Assembly: GCA_025655575.1 (NCBI GenBank)
Contig: JAHXIP010000005.1
Coordinates: forward strand, 162,343 to 226,342
DNA length: 64,000 nt
Source: Candidatus Thiodiazotropha sp. (ex Monitilora ramsayi)
GTDB taxonomy: Bacteria; Pseudomonadota; Gammaproteobacteria; Chromatiales; Chromatiaceae
Reading direction: 5' to 3'
Part shown: positions 44,845-53,573 of the stretch, one piece after another
Position numbering within the stretch: position 1 is the stretch's first letter
How the letters are laid out: each line of letters opens with the position of its first letter
Notes under the pieces: model-generated
The model's input: only the letters and a program-made list of their open reading frames with translations
What the model was told of the DNA's origin: nothing
Database searches by the model: none
Position numbers and translations under genes: made by a program

Positions 44845-45184
44845 AGCCCCCCATCCGGCAGCCCTGTGGGCTGAAACGGCACCGCTTGACCCCCTTCAGG
44901 TGGATTGTGTCACCGCGGTGATGTTGAGGATTCTAGACAACAAATGTGAACTTGTGCCAGAGGAGCAAATGGCGCTGATGGCTGTTTACAGTGTGGTTAG
45001 AGAGAAAAAAGGGTTACTGTTTGATGTGTCGATTCACAAGGATATCGATGAAGCTCTGAAGATGCGTGGTAGTTACTCAAATGACCGGATTCATGAGTTA
45101 CGTCTATTTGCGGAAGAGACCATACCCAAACCGGTAATGAAGCATTTTAAAAGCTATCTGCGCGATTCGCTTTACGGGGTTTGA
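44822..45184 (+). CDS. hypothetical protein
   Basis: The 120-residue soluble protein (MNLQIAIEAPHPAALWAET...) is mostly helical, without signal peptide or known domain. An AAGGCAC ribosome binding site lies just before the ATG. An extended -10 promoter about 165 bp upstream fits its transcription. Composition supports a real gene. Confidence 0.6.
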   Translation: MNLQIAIEAPHPAALWAETAPLDPLQVDCVTAVMLRILDNKCELVPEEQMALMAVYSVVREKKGLLFDVSIHKDIDEALKMRGSYSNDRIHELRLFAEETIPKPVMKHFKSYLRDSLYGV

Positions 45185-45431
45185 GTCAATATTGTCATGA
45201 CCTACTACTAGGTCAGTTGGGCTAACCACAGCCAGTCATTTCTTTTATTGGGGCAAGACAAGTAAAATCCTGTACCTACATGCATACTGGATTTCTATCT
45301 GATTGATGACGGAACCCTCTGAGCTCTGCATCTACAAGTTCATTCGTCACTGTGTCTGATGGCACCGGAGTGTATATTCACTCCAGTGCCAGCTTTGATA
45401 GCCTTCCTTAATGGGTTCTCAGATCGGTTAG

Positions 45432-47000
45432 TTAGGAACCATCAACAAGATATTGCTGGACAGTACCCATCTGATGAACAGATGGGCGTTGACGCTCTAT
45501 ATAGCGCGGCATACGGGACATGGCTGATGTGGCTTCTGTTTCAGTGTTGAACTGTCCATAAACCAGAGCAAAGCGTTGGGAATCATTGACGCTAACCGGC
45601 AGGTAGGCCAGGTCGTCTTTCAAATAGTGGCTGTAGCGCTCAGCCAGTTTGTAGAGTTCCTGCTTTTCTCTGACTGTTGCCAGATGGATGACATATTGCC
45701 CGGCCGCCTGTGCCGCCAGCCACCCCGAGCCATGAATGACGTTGCCATTGCCGAAGGATTTGTGTGGGCGGATGTTATTCATCCGACCATCCAGACTCTC
45801 CACCTGGTCACCGATGGTAGTGAGCTTGTCATTGATATCGGAGATTTCTGTCTGCATGGTAGTGTCGGCCGCAACCATTTGATCGTGCAGCTCAGCGACA
45901 CGCTTGTCCACACGTGCCACATCATTGTCTGTCACAGCGAGATCGTCACTCACACTGTTCAACCCGGCTTGCAGGGAGGCGTTGTTGGCTATTTCGCTTT
46001 CCCAGTTAGCATTCTGATAAAACATAAAGCCAATGAACGCCAGTAGGAAGAGTGCCAGTGCACCGCCCAGCAGGCGGAAGTGGCGTTTCTCCTGCATGAT
46101 CAGGGCAAACAGGGCATTGGCAGTCCTTTCTGCACGATCCTGTAAATCGACGATCAGGCCCTTGTGTTCCTCTGTGGTGACTTGAAGGGCTTCAATCGCT
46201 TCTGCCAATTGACTGGTTTTTTGATTGAGCGCAGTCGTGGACCTTGAGAGCTCCCGGCTCTTTTTGGTCAGCTCTGCAGCCGTGTTTTCCAATGCTTGAG
46301 ATCGCTTTTCCAGGGCCTGATCAACCGCCTGCATTTTCAGCAGTTTTGCCTGACTGGTGCGGATCTCATCCTCTGCCTTGTTGAGATTGTCCTCAAGTAC
46401 CTTGATGGTTTCGTTGAGAGATTCATCCCGTGCCTGGCTGCTTTTGTCCACGCCATCGATCTCTGCGAGCAGGCTCTGTTCAATCTCTTTCAACGCTTTG
46501 GCATTGGCCTTGATGCTCTTGTTGAGATTCTGGCTGGTCAGTTTTGATTTATGCGCCAGCTCTTCGGTTCTTACAATCAGTTGTTGATAACCATCACTAA
46601 GCGTGTCGATGTCTGCATCAGTTTTCGTGCTGATCTCGTTAATTGTTTTTGAGATGGTTTTTATTTCACCGCTGATGCTGGCTGACTTGTCCGTGAGCGA
46701 TTGATAGGAAGCATCAAGGTCACCCAATTGCTGATAGGCTTGTGAAACCCTGGTGGTGAGATCGGTGTCTTTATCGCTGAGGCTTGAGAGGCTGGATTTA
46801 AGTCCCTTGTTGGTACTCCTTAACTCACTTCTGAGTGTATCCAGGTCGGTATCGATCTGGTTGATTTTCTGATTCAGTTCATTCGGGTTAGTACGCTCAG
46901 AACCCTTCTCATCCAATTCAATCAGATTTTCTGCGACGGCTTTGCGAATTTTTTTAGCGTGTTGTGTAGCCTTTTTCGTGGCTTGCGTAGTAGTTGACAT
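45432..47000 (-). CDS. coiled-coil membrane protein with C-terminal SPOR-like domain
   Basis: The 522-residue protein has a basic N-terminus, about 260 residues of continuous heptad-like coiled coil, one transmembrane helix ('HFRLLGGALALFLLAFIGFMFYQ') near residue 320, a second, periplasmic coiled coil (about 345-420) and a C-terminal SPOR-like region ('AAGQYVIHLATVREKQELYKLAERY', 'FALVYGQFNTETEATSAMSRM', about 440-515). SPOR domains bind septal peptidoglycan lacking stem peptides, so a cell-envelope or division link is inferred. The ATG at 47000 starts MSTTTQATKKATQHAKK. The coiled-coil-before-membrane layout is uncommon for SPOR proteins. It stands alone. Confidence 0.8.
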   Translation of the reverse strand: MSTTTQATKKATQHAKKIRKAVAENLIELDEKGSERTNPNELNQKINQIDTDLDTLRSELRSTNKGLKSSLSSLSDKDTDLTTRVSQAYQQLGDLDASYQSLTDKSASISGEIKTISKTINEISTKTDADIDTLSDGYQQLIVRTEELAHKSKLTSQNLNKSIKANAKALKEIEQSLLAEIDGVDKSSQARDESLNETIKVLEDNLNKAEDEIRTSQAKLLKMQAVDQALEKRSQALENTAAELTKKSRELSRSTTALNQKTSQLAEAIEALQVTTEEHKGLIVDLQDRAERTANALFALIMQEKRHFRLLGGALALFLLAFIGFMFYQNANWESEIANNASLQAGLNSVSDDLAVTDNDVARVDKRVAELHDQMVAADTTMQTEISDINDKLTTIGDQVESLDGRMNNIRPHKSFGNGNVIHGSGWLAAQAAGQYVIHLATVREKQELYKLAERYSHYLKDDLAYLPVSVNDSQRFALVYGQFNTETEATSAMSRMPRYIERQRPSVHQMGTVQQYLVDGS

Positions 47001-47798
47001 AGTTCGATCCCCTCTCTTCCCGTGTGCGTCCCTGATCAGGGTGACACTTATGAAATTAATTCCCCAACAACAAATAATAAGCAAATTCTAATATACAAAT
47101 AAAATTAAATTTAATGGATGCTTGAGGAGTAGGTTATTTGAAACTTAATAAGCCATTGAAACTAATAATATTATTATTTGAGTTTTGGGCGGGATTGGAT
47201 GGTGATTGGGGCTTTTTACCAATTCACAAAAGGGTGATCGACATGAGGATTTCAATGATTAGCGTGCAAAGTACCAGTGGAAAGTCCTGCTCTCAAAAAT
47301 AGGCCGAGCAAGCAATGTAGTTCTATTTCTGATGTAAACCGGGGTATTCATCAACTCTCCAGCGTTGTGGTTCCTGTGCATTTTCGTTGACAAACCGAAG
47401 CTTTGACCAAGATGCAAATACAACAATGAGTAGAAGGATCAGGAGTACTCCTACCCGGGCTGGCGTTATCATCACTCTGTACCTCTTGGCATTAAGCAGT
47501 CCTGCTGGATACGACTTTAATAATTATCATGTTGTCGACAATAGCACTAGTGATTTCCCTGGTGAAAATAGAAACCATTAAAAATCCATGCGATTGAAAA
47601 AGCCGTGTGCCGGTTACGCTTGTGATAGGGCTGTGGCTGGTTGGCCACGGAGATACTCAATTCTATGTAGCATTAGCTACATATCTCCTTTCTGCCTGTG
47701 ATTAAGCTGTATTCGACGCCAGCATCAATACTGATTTTACTTTGTGGTATCAGTGCTCTGTGGCGTTGAATATTTCAATCAATAACAGGTAACTGACT
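47001..47798. other. long intergenic region, no gene recognised
   Basis: About 800 bp of AT-rich sequence without a convincing gene. A frame at 47426-47581 could encode a 51-residue peptide with one hydrophobic stretch, but it lacks a ribosome binding site. Promoters for both flanking genes must lie here. Confidence 0.45.
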
Positions 47799-48515
47799 AT
47801 GAAGTTTATATTACTTGCACTTGTATCGCTGCTTGCAGCAAATGTCTCAATGGCCTCAGAAAAAGAACAGATGCCGTTAAATTTCACCGATGGGCGTACT
47901 GCTTTGGTAGTGACTGACCCACAGAACGATTTTCTCGATGAAAAGGGTGTCGCTTACGGTTTGTTTGCAGACAACATCAAAGCGCTTGATACCATCGATA
48001 ATATTGAGAGACTTTTTAAGATGGCTAAGGATCAATCTATACCGGTCTTTGTCAGCCCGCATGCCTATTTTACCCATGACCATAGCTGGGAAAGCCCTGG
48101 CGCACTACAAAAGCAGCTACTTGAACTGAAAGTCTTTGGACGTAAGGATGCTGTCTATGCTGCAGGTCTGAAGAATACAGGTGCCGATTTTTTCTCAAAG
48201 TACAAGCCCTACATTCTGGATGGAAAGACGGTTGTCACCAGTCCCCATAAAGTCTATGGGCCGGATAGTAATGATCTGCTTTTACAACTCAGGAGTAACG
48301 GTATCGATACCGTGGTATTGGCAGGTCTGGCCGCTAATCTCTGTACGGATTCGCACCTTAGAGAATTGGTCGAAAATGGCTTTAAGGTGGTTGTCATCAA
48401 GGATGCTGTGGCAGCGCCGGGTGAAGATGCTTACCAGGCAGCTCTGATCAATTATGGTCTCATTGCCAATGCGGTCATGACCACAGCCGATGCCGTTAAA
48501 GCGATGAAAAACTAA
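47799..48515 (+). CDS. exported isochorismatase-family cysteine hydrolase
   Basis: The 238-residue protein has a signal peptide (MKFILLALVSLLAANVSMA) and an isochorismatase-like fold with the catalytic triad Asp ('VVTDPQNDFLD'), Lys ('VVTSPHKVYG' region) and Cys ('LAGLAANLCTDSHLREL'). The family hydrolyses amides or isochorismate. An exported member is unusual because most are cytoplasmic. Substrate unknown. A palindrome made of two apposed MITE tips follows 43 bp downstream. Confidence 0.87.
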   Translation: MKFILLALVSLLAANVSMASEKEQMPLNFTDGRTALVVTDPQNDFLDEKGVAYGLFADNIKALDTIDNIERLFKMAKDQSIPVFVSPHAYFTHDHSWESPGALQKQLLELKVFGRKDAVYAAGLKNTGADFFSKYKPYILDGKTVVTSPHKVYGPDSNDLLLQLRSNGIDTVVLAGLAANLCTDSHLRELVENGFKVVVIKDAVAAPGEDAYQAALINYGLIANAVMTTADAVKAMKN

Positions 48516-48557
48516 CTGAATAGTCGCAAAACCATCGGTAACTGCCTTAAAGAAATA

Positions 48558-48583
48558 CTAGGGCCTGTTCACAGGCCCTAGTA
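48558..48583. repeat. perfect palindrome of two apposed AGGGCCTGT tips
   Basis: Arms ACTAGGGCCTGT and ACAGGCCCTAGT (12 bp each) flank a 2-nt centre. The tips equal the outer ends of the MITE family at 17450-17720 and 60395-60687, so this may be a deletion remnant of a full copy. It may now work as a terminator of the isochorismatase gene. Confidence 0.7.
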
Positions 48584-48651
48584 AGCAGGCCGACGGTTAA
48601 CCAGCAAAGGATCTATCAATATTTAATTCGTCATATTATTGATAGGAAAAG

Positions 48652-48667
48652 TGTAACTTTTGTTACA
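48652..48667. promoter_or_regulatory. short inverted repeat upstream of the GlcG-like gene
   Basis: TGTAAC TTTT GTTACA is a perfect 6-bp inverted repeat about 70 bp before the next start codon. It might be a regulator binding site. No matching regulator is identified. Confidence 0.3.
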
Positions 48668-48735
48668 TTGAATAGGATCATGACATGAGAACCTGGTGCT
48701 AGCTTGAATACTCTTAATGATAAAAGGCTTGTTAC

Positions 48736-49269
48736 ATGTTAAACCAAAATTTCACACCAACATCTATGTTTCTCATTATGTTAATTATTGTCAGTCAGGT
48801 CTGTTTTGCTGAGGATTCTGTATTGCAGAGCTCTCGTAGTTTAAGCGTGAAGTATGCAGATAAGGCAGCATGGGCTGCGCTTATAGGATGTAGAAAAAAA
48901 GGTTACTCGGTGGCTGTGGCTGTGGTTGATAGAGGTGGTAATCTACAAGCCTTTCTGCGGGATAAACTTGCAGGACCGCATACGGTGCAGACGGCAATCA
49001 GTAAGGCCTGGACATCCAATAGTTTTAGACAGTCAACGGCTGATCTTGCTGCCATGCTTGAGGAGGGTCGAATACCCAATCAGGTACAGAATAATCCGGG
49101 TGCCTTACTGGTTGGTGGTGGACTGCAGATCGTGGCACAGGGAGAGACAATCGGTGCCATTGGCGTGTCGGGTGCCCCCCCGGGAAAGTCTGAAAGTGAC
49201 AGTATCGATGGTGATTGTGCTCAAGTAGGGATTGATTCGATACGGGAAGCCATGGAGTTTTCTGAGTGA
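48736..49269 (+). CDS. secreted heme-binding-like protein (GlcG/HbpS, DUF336)
   Basis: The 177-residue protein has a signal peptide (ending 'VCFAED') and a DUF336 domain: 'AVAVVDRGGNLQAFLRDKLAGPHTVQTAISKAWTS' region, 'NPGALLVGGGLQIVAQGETIGAIGVSG' region and the closing 'IREAMEF'. HbpS, the best-known relative, binds heme outside the cell and serves in redox sensing; GlcG is of unknown function. The signal peptide places this one in the periplasm. The isochorismatase-like gene upstream is in the same orientation but separated by about 220 bp. Confidence 0.85.
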   Translation: MLNQNFTPTSMFLIMLIIVSQVCFAEDSVLQSSRSLSVKYADKAAWAALIGCRKKGYSVAVAVVDRGGNLQAFLRDKLAGPHTVQTAISKAWTSNSFRQSTADLAAMLEEGRIPNQVQNNPGALLVGGGLQIVAQGETIGAIGVSGAPPGKSESDSIDGDCAQVGIDSIREAMEFSE

Positions 49270-49315
49270 AGCGATAAGTAAAGTCCTTAAAACGCATCAT
49301 GTATATTTTACCGCT

Positions 49316-50500
49316 TCATCTTCCTAATGATTCATCCTGAGCTGGCAGTAGTCGCACAAGCTTTCCATCATCATCATCCGTCAGCAGGTAGATCAGGCCA
49401 TCGGGACCCTGTCGAACATCACGGATTCTGCCGATCTCACCGTTCAATATGCGTTCCTCAGATATCACTCGTTCACCATCCAGTTCCAGTCTGGCCAATA
49501 GTTGAAACTTGAGAGAACCAATGAACAGGTTACCTTTCCAGTTTTTGAACCGGTCAGCGTGATAAAAGGCCATGCCTGATGGTGCAATTGAGGGTGTCCA
49601 GAAATAGATAGGTTGTTCCATCTCTGCCTTATGGGTGCCCTCACCGATCTTTGTGCCTGTACCATAATTTACACCGTAGGTGATGACTGGCCAGCCATAG
49701 TTTTTGCCTGCTTGGGGGATATTGATTTCATCTCCCCCCTGGGGGCCATGTTCATGAATCCACAAGCGACCCGTGTCGGGATGCAGAGCAGCCCCTTGCA
49801 TATTGCGATGTCCGTAACTGTAGATCTCCTTTTTAGAAAACTGGTGGTCGTAAAAGGGATTGTCCTCAGGAATACTGCCATCATCGTGGAGACGGATAAG
49901 TGAGCCGGCATGATCGCCCAGATCCTGTGCCCGTGGGCGGTCTGCCCGGTCACCCAGCGTGATGAAGAGGTAGCCGTCACTGTCGAAAACAAGACGTGAC
50001 CCGAAGTGGCGTTTTGATCTTGTCTTCCATGACATGCGGAAGATTATCTCGACTTCCTGAAGTTGATTTTCCTGCAGTCTACCGCGGGCTACAGTGGTGC
50101 CAAAACCTCCCTTACCCTTCTCCGCAAACGAGAGATAGACCCATTGGTTCTTGTTAAAATCAGGGTGGAGAGCGACGTCAAGCAACCCCCCCTGACCATA
50201 CTGCCTGATCGGAGGGATATTCAAAATATCCACAGTTTCAAGCTTGCCACTGCTATCGATCAGCATGAGTTGTCCACCTCGCTCTGTGACGAGGAAACGT
50301 CCGTCGGGCAGGAATGCAAGAGACCATGGGTGCGACAATTTGTTGGTGACAATCTCATATGTGAGCATCTGCTTCTCTGTCTGGATGGTTGATCCAGCTT
50401 GAGCCGACTGAGTAGATAAAAATAGGATCACAGAGAATATAGTCACCATAAAAACTGGCCAAAGTAGGGTTTGTGTTGACTGTCTTATAGAAAATCTCAT
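49316..50500 (-). CDS. exported PQQ-dependent sugar dehydrogenase (YliI/Asd-like)
   Basis: The 394-residue protein has a signal peptide and membrane start (MRFSIRQSTQTLLWPVFMV, cleavage near 'AQAGS') and the six-bladed beta-propeller of soluble aldose sugar dehydrogenases: 'HPWSLAFLPDGRFLVTERGG', 'YGQGGLLDVALHPDF', 'FGSRLVFDSDGYLFITLGDR', 'SYGHRNMQGAALHPDTGRLW', 'HGPQGGDEINI' and 'PSIAPSGMAFY'. The histidine of 'GQGGLLDVALHPDF' and arginine residues fit PQQ binding. It oxidises sugars in the periplasm and passes electrons to quinone or cytochrome. The ATG at 50500 follows AGGAAAG; longer upstream frames lack support. No PQQ synthesis genes are nearby. Confidence 0.9.
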   Translation of the reverse strand: MRFSIRQSTQTLLWPVFMVTIFSVILFLSTQSAQAGSTIQTEKQMLTYEIVTNKLSHPWSLAFLPDGRFLVTERGGQLMLIDSSGKLETVDILNIPPIRQYGQGGLLDVALHPDFNKNQWVYLSFAEKGKGGFGTTVARGRLQENQLQEVEIIFRMSWKTRSKRHFGSRLVFDSDGYLFITLGDRADRPRAQDLGDHAGSLIRLHDDGSIPEDNPFYDHQFSKKEIYSYGHRNMQGAALHPDTGRLWIHEHGPQGGDEINIPQAGKNYGWPVITYGVNYGTGTKIGEGTHKAEMEQPIYFWTPSIAPSGMAFYHADRFKNWKGNLFIGSLKFQLLARLELDGERVISEERILNGEIGRIRDVRQGPDGLIYLLTDDDDGKLVRLLPAQDESLGR

Positions 50501-50940
50501 GGTCTTTCCTATGATAATAGAGAGGGAGTTTCTAGACATATTTTTTTTGATATTGAAGGGTTGTCTGAAACAATCATATGTCAGAATGTTGATCTGTTTA
50601 TCCAAAGGCTCCCCTGTTTATGCAAGGTGCGTGAGATGCAGCGGAATGGTTAATGCTTGTGGTTTCAGAATGAATGTACTGTATTTTGAATGACCACCCT
50701 TGTTTACGATTACTGTTTCTCGATTGATCCGATATATTGGGAAAGGTCTGTAATAAAAAAAACTATTTTACAATAAAGGTCTGTTGTATGAATCCTTGTC
50801 TATGGCGCCCTCTATCGAAATGAGATTATCCACAACCTCCTCATTTCAGCGGCTCATTAAAAGCAAATGTTCTAAGGTGGCCTGTATGTAAGGGCTGCGT
50901 CAATTTGCTGCTATATAGACCATAAATCTTGGCTTGTACT
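50501..50940. other. intergenic region, no gene recognised
   Basis: AT-rich spacer between two same-strand genes. Nothing beyond promoter potential is visible. Confidence 0.45.
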
Positions 50941-51222
50941 CTACACGACAGCCACTGGTTTTAAGATCCGTTGTCTGCGATTTTGCGCGATTAGTTTCTG
51001 GTAAATTTTTTTCTCTAGCATCGCCATGATTCTCGCATCAATCCGTTCGGCGGCATTATGTTTTCCGGCATGCCGCAGATGATTAGAAATCGATTCCAGT
51101 TCCCGTACGCTGCAGCGACCTAGTGATGTGTAATTATTTGTCTGTCTGAGGTTATCATGAGTATGATCCATTTCAGCAGGATCGGTGGATTCATAAACGG
51201 CAGCATATTGTTTTTTAGACAT
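50941..51222 (-). CDS. small hypothetical protein
   Basis: The 93-residue soluble protein (MSKKQYAAVYESTDPAEMDH...) has an acidic N-terminus, a helical 'RELESISNHLRHAGKHNAAERIDARIMAMLEKKIYQKL' region and a basic end. A GGAGAGA ribosome binding site precedes the ATG. No domain is recognised. Confidence 0.6.
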   Translation of the reverse strand: MSKKQYAAVYESTDPAEMDHTHDNLRQTNNYTSLGRCSVRELESISNHLRHAGKHNAAERIDARIMAMLEKKIYQKLIAQNRRQRILKPVAVV

Positions 51223-51537
51223 TTTCTCTCTCCAATTCAGGCCACTTTATCAAGTATTATTGATAATCTTCATAGCCAACCTCAGTATCTTCTTGTTTTC
51301 TAAAAATATAGGCTGGTGTGACTGGGCTGGTAGCGAAATATGCCTCATATGTTTTGTGGAATATTCACGTTTTCGAATTTGTGGAGAGTGGTGAAAAAAA
51401 GAAGGGACTGTATTTGCAATGGAAGTATACCCGTACATTTATTAGTAGATTTCGTACGGACAGATAAATCTGCGCTATAGAATAATTATCGCTACACGAT
51501 ATGGTGCGATTATCGTCTACCCAATCGGAGGCATGCC
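51223..51537. other. intergenic region between divergent genes
   Basis: No gene is seen. The promoter of the YbaK-domain gene should lie near its end; CGGAGGCATGCC gives that gene a strong ribosome binding site. Confidence 0.45.
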
Positions 51538-52008
51538 ATGGGTATTTCTTACACTGTTAAGAGCCGTCTTGAAGGGCAGTCGATTAACTATGAGCTGATA
51601 CCTCATGCTCATACCCGGACAAGTAAAGAGAGTGCAGGTGCCGCTCATGTGCCTACTGACCACCTGGCCAAAGCGGTCATCGTGAAGGAGGATGAAAATT
51701 ACATAATGGTTGTGGTGCCATCCGACTACCATGTGCATTTGGGTAAGTTGCACCATCTACTGGGGCGGAATGTGGGCTTGGCTACCGAGCAGGAGCTGGT
51801 CTCTCTCTTTCCTGATTGTGAGGGTGGGGCAATTCCACCTCTGGGGGCTGCTTTTCAACTGGATACACTGGTGGACTCTAGCCTGTTTTATCAACCGGTT
51901 ATTTACTTTGAGTCTGGTGATCATGAGCATCTTGTTAAAGTGACTGGAGAGCAGTTCTCCATGTTGTTGGGAGACGCAGAGCGTGTGAACGTGGCGACTC
52001 ATCACTGA
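51538..52008 (+). CDS. YbaK/prolyl-tRNA synthetase-associated domain protein
   Basis: The 156-residue protein matches the YbaK/ProX editing fold: 'YELIPHAHTRTS', the catalytic lysine in 'LAKAVIVKED', 'NVGLATEQELVSLFPDCEGGAIPPLG' region with the GxxPP loop, and 'VIYFESGDHEHLVKVTGEQF'. Relatives hydrolyse mischarged Cys-, Ala- or Pro-tRNAs; stand-alone members in environmental gammaproteobacteria are often of unclear specificity. It stands about 150 bp before the cyclase gene in the same direction. Confidence 0.9.
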   Translation: MGISYTVKSRLEGQSINYELIPHAHTRTSKESAGAAHVPTDHLAKAVIVKEDENYIMVVVPSDYHVHLGKLHHLLGRNVGLATEQELVSLFPDCEGGAIPPLGAAFQLDTLVDSSLFYQPVIYFESGDHEHLVKVTGEQFSMLLGDAERVNVATHH

Positions 52009-52158
52009 TTACATGGGATATAATCCCTATACTCCATAGGGTAGATGCTATAGGATCTGGTGGAGTAATCATCCCGCTAGTATGTGAATCCATGCTGGCG
52101 TGGTGATTTCTTAAATAATAGAGAAAAAATACCACTCTGACTTTAAGCAGTCACCCTT

Positions 52159-53439
52159 ATGGAGACATACAGATCCTATCTCCAGTCGATCAAGGATCGA
52201 CATCATAGCCTGGAAGAGCGTATTCAGGGTACGGTTGGCTCACGCGTGATCGCGGAGTTTGTCGGTACCAGCGCACTGTTCCCTGTTCTTGACGCTATTC
52301 GTTCGATCACCATTGATGGAGTGTATGTCTACCTCAGTGAACCCGCTCACTACATACTGTTTTTTGCGGCATTTATACAGGCATGGTATCTCGGTACTGC
52401 AAACTCATCTTCATGGAGGACTGTCTTTACAGGCAGCCTGTTGGGTTTCGGTATCTATGCGCCAATAGATATATTATTTGAAGGTTTGGCATTTTTCTAC
52501 CAGCCATACCATATGTTATTTGGTGCATACAGCTTGATGATTGCAAGTCTACGGGCATTGCAAGTCGTCACACGCGGTGTGGAATTTCTGCAGACGGCAA
52601 CAACCTTACTGCTGAATATCGGAAAATTACTGTTGTTCCCTGCGATGTACATCATCATCGATCAGAATCTTAAAGGTCTGCATCTATTGAATGGCCAAGT
52701 CTGGCCAAGTTTTATGGATACGAATACGCATGTCTACTTTTTTTATGGTGCGGTGTTTGTGGGCATACTGCTTGGCTTTGCTGAATCCCAACGTATTCAT
52801 TACGCACATTACTTGCGATATCTGGCAGAAAGACTGAAGCAGTATTCTGAATGGAGTCTTGGCAAAGAGTTGATTAGCAATGCTATTGATGACCCCAGTT
52901 CGTTGGGATTGCATCGAGTTGAACGAAGTATTCTTTTCTTGGATATCAGGGAGTTCACCGCCTGGGCTGAGCAGGCTGATCCACAGCAAGTGGTAGATAT
53001 GCTTAACAGATACTACAGTGTGTCTGAAGCTATCATAAGCGATTACCATGGACATAAACCAAATTTTACTGCCGATGAGGTGATGACTCACTTTGTGACT
53101 GCTGATGTTGCGGTTCAAGCGGCTCTGGAATTACAGATAAAACTGCAGGAAATATTGAATAATCACTCACTCACTGTGGGTATCGGCCTGCATACTGGAG
53201 AAGTCATTGAGGGTTTGATCGGTTCTGACAGTACACGGAAATATGACATCATCGGTGACGCAGTCAATACGGCAAAAAGGTTAGAGTCATCTGCAGGCAA
53301 GGGAGAGATTGTTATGTCGGATGCGACTTACAAGGCGCTGTCTATTACCCCTGGCATCACCACAAAACGCATCCTTCAGGCTAAAGGGAAGGCTGAGATA
53401 ATCCATGTCTACGTACTCGGCCGAGCTAGCCATGGTTAG
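52159..53439 (+). CDS. membrane-anchored class III adenylate cyclase
   Basis: The 426-residue protein has an N-terminal region with about six hydrophobic segments (roughly 30-220) and a C-terminal class III cyclase domain: 'SILFLDIREFTAWAEQ' (first metal Asp), 'NFTADEVMTHF' (second metal Asp, with Ala in place of the usual Gly before it), 'VGIGLHTGEVIEGLIG' and 'KYDIIGDAVNTAKRLES' with the catalytic Asn. The Lys and Asp substrate-selecting positions favour ATP over GTP. A membrane module of this kind suggests sensing of an external or lipid-phase signal. No HAMP domain is seen. Confidence 0.92.
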   Translation: METYRSYLQSIKDRHHSLEERIQGTVGSRVIAEFVGTSALFPVLDAIRSITIDGVYVYLSEPAHYILFFAAFIQAWYLGTANSSSWRTVFTGSLLGFGIYAPIDILFEGLAFFYQPYHMLFGAYSLMIASLRALQVVTRGVEFLQTATTLLLNIGKLLLFPAMYIIIDQNLKGLHLLNGQVWPSFMDTNTHVYFFYGAVFVGILLGFAESQRIHYAHYLRYLAERLKQYSEWSLGKELISNAIDDPSSLGLHRVERSILFLDIREFTAWAEQADPQQVVDMLNRYYSVSEAIISDYHGHKPNFTADEVMTHFVTADVAVQAALELQIKLQEILNNHSLTVGIGLHTGEVIEGLIGSDSTRKYDIIGDAVNTAKRLESSAGKGEIVMSDATYKALSITPGITTKRILQAKGKAEIIHVYVLGRASHG

Positions 53440-53573
53440 CTGCGAATATAAAGCGCTTCCTTAATCAGTTATAACCGATGACAATCCCTAGTTATAATTT
53501 ATTGCTTCCGGCTTGGTCATGGAAATTTTGCCTGGATACAAGTAGGTCTTGATAAAAAATAGTGTGTCAAAAA

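Noticed and set aside
47387..47581. Small frame of 51-64 residues with a hydrophobic stretch
   Set aside because: No Shine-Dalgarno sequence, weak start and no recognisable family. It may be chance in an AT-rich spacer.
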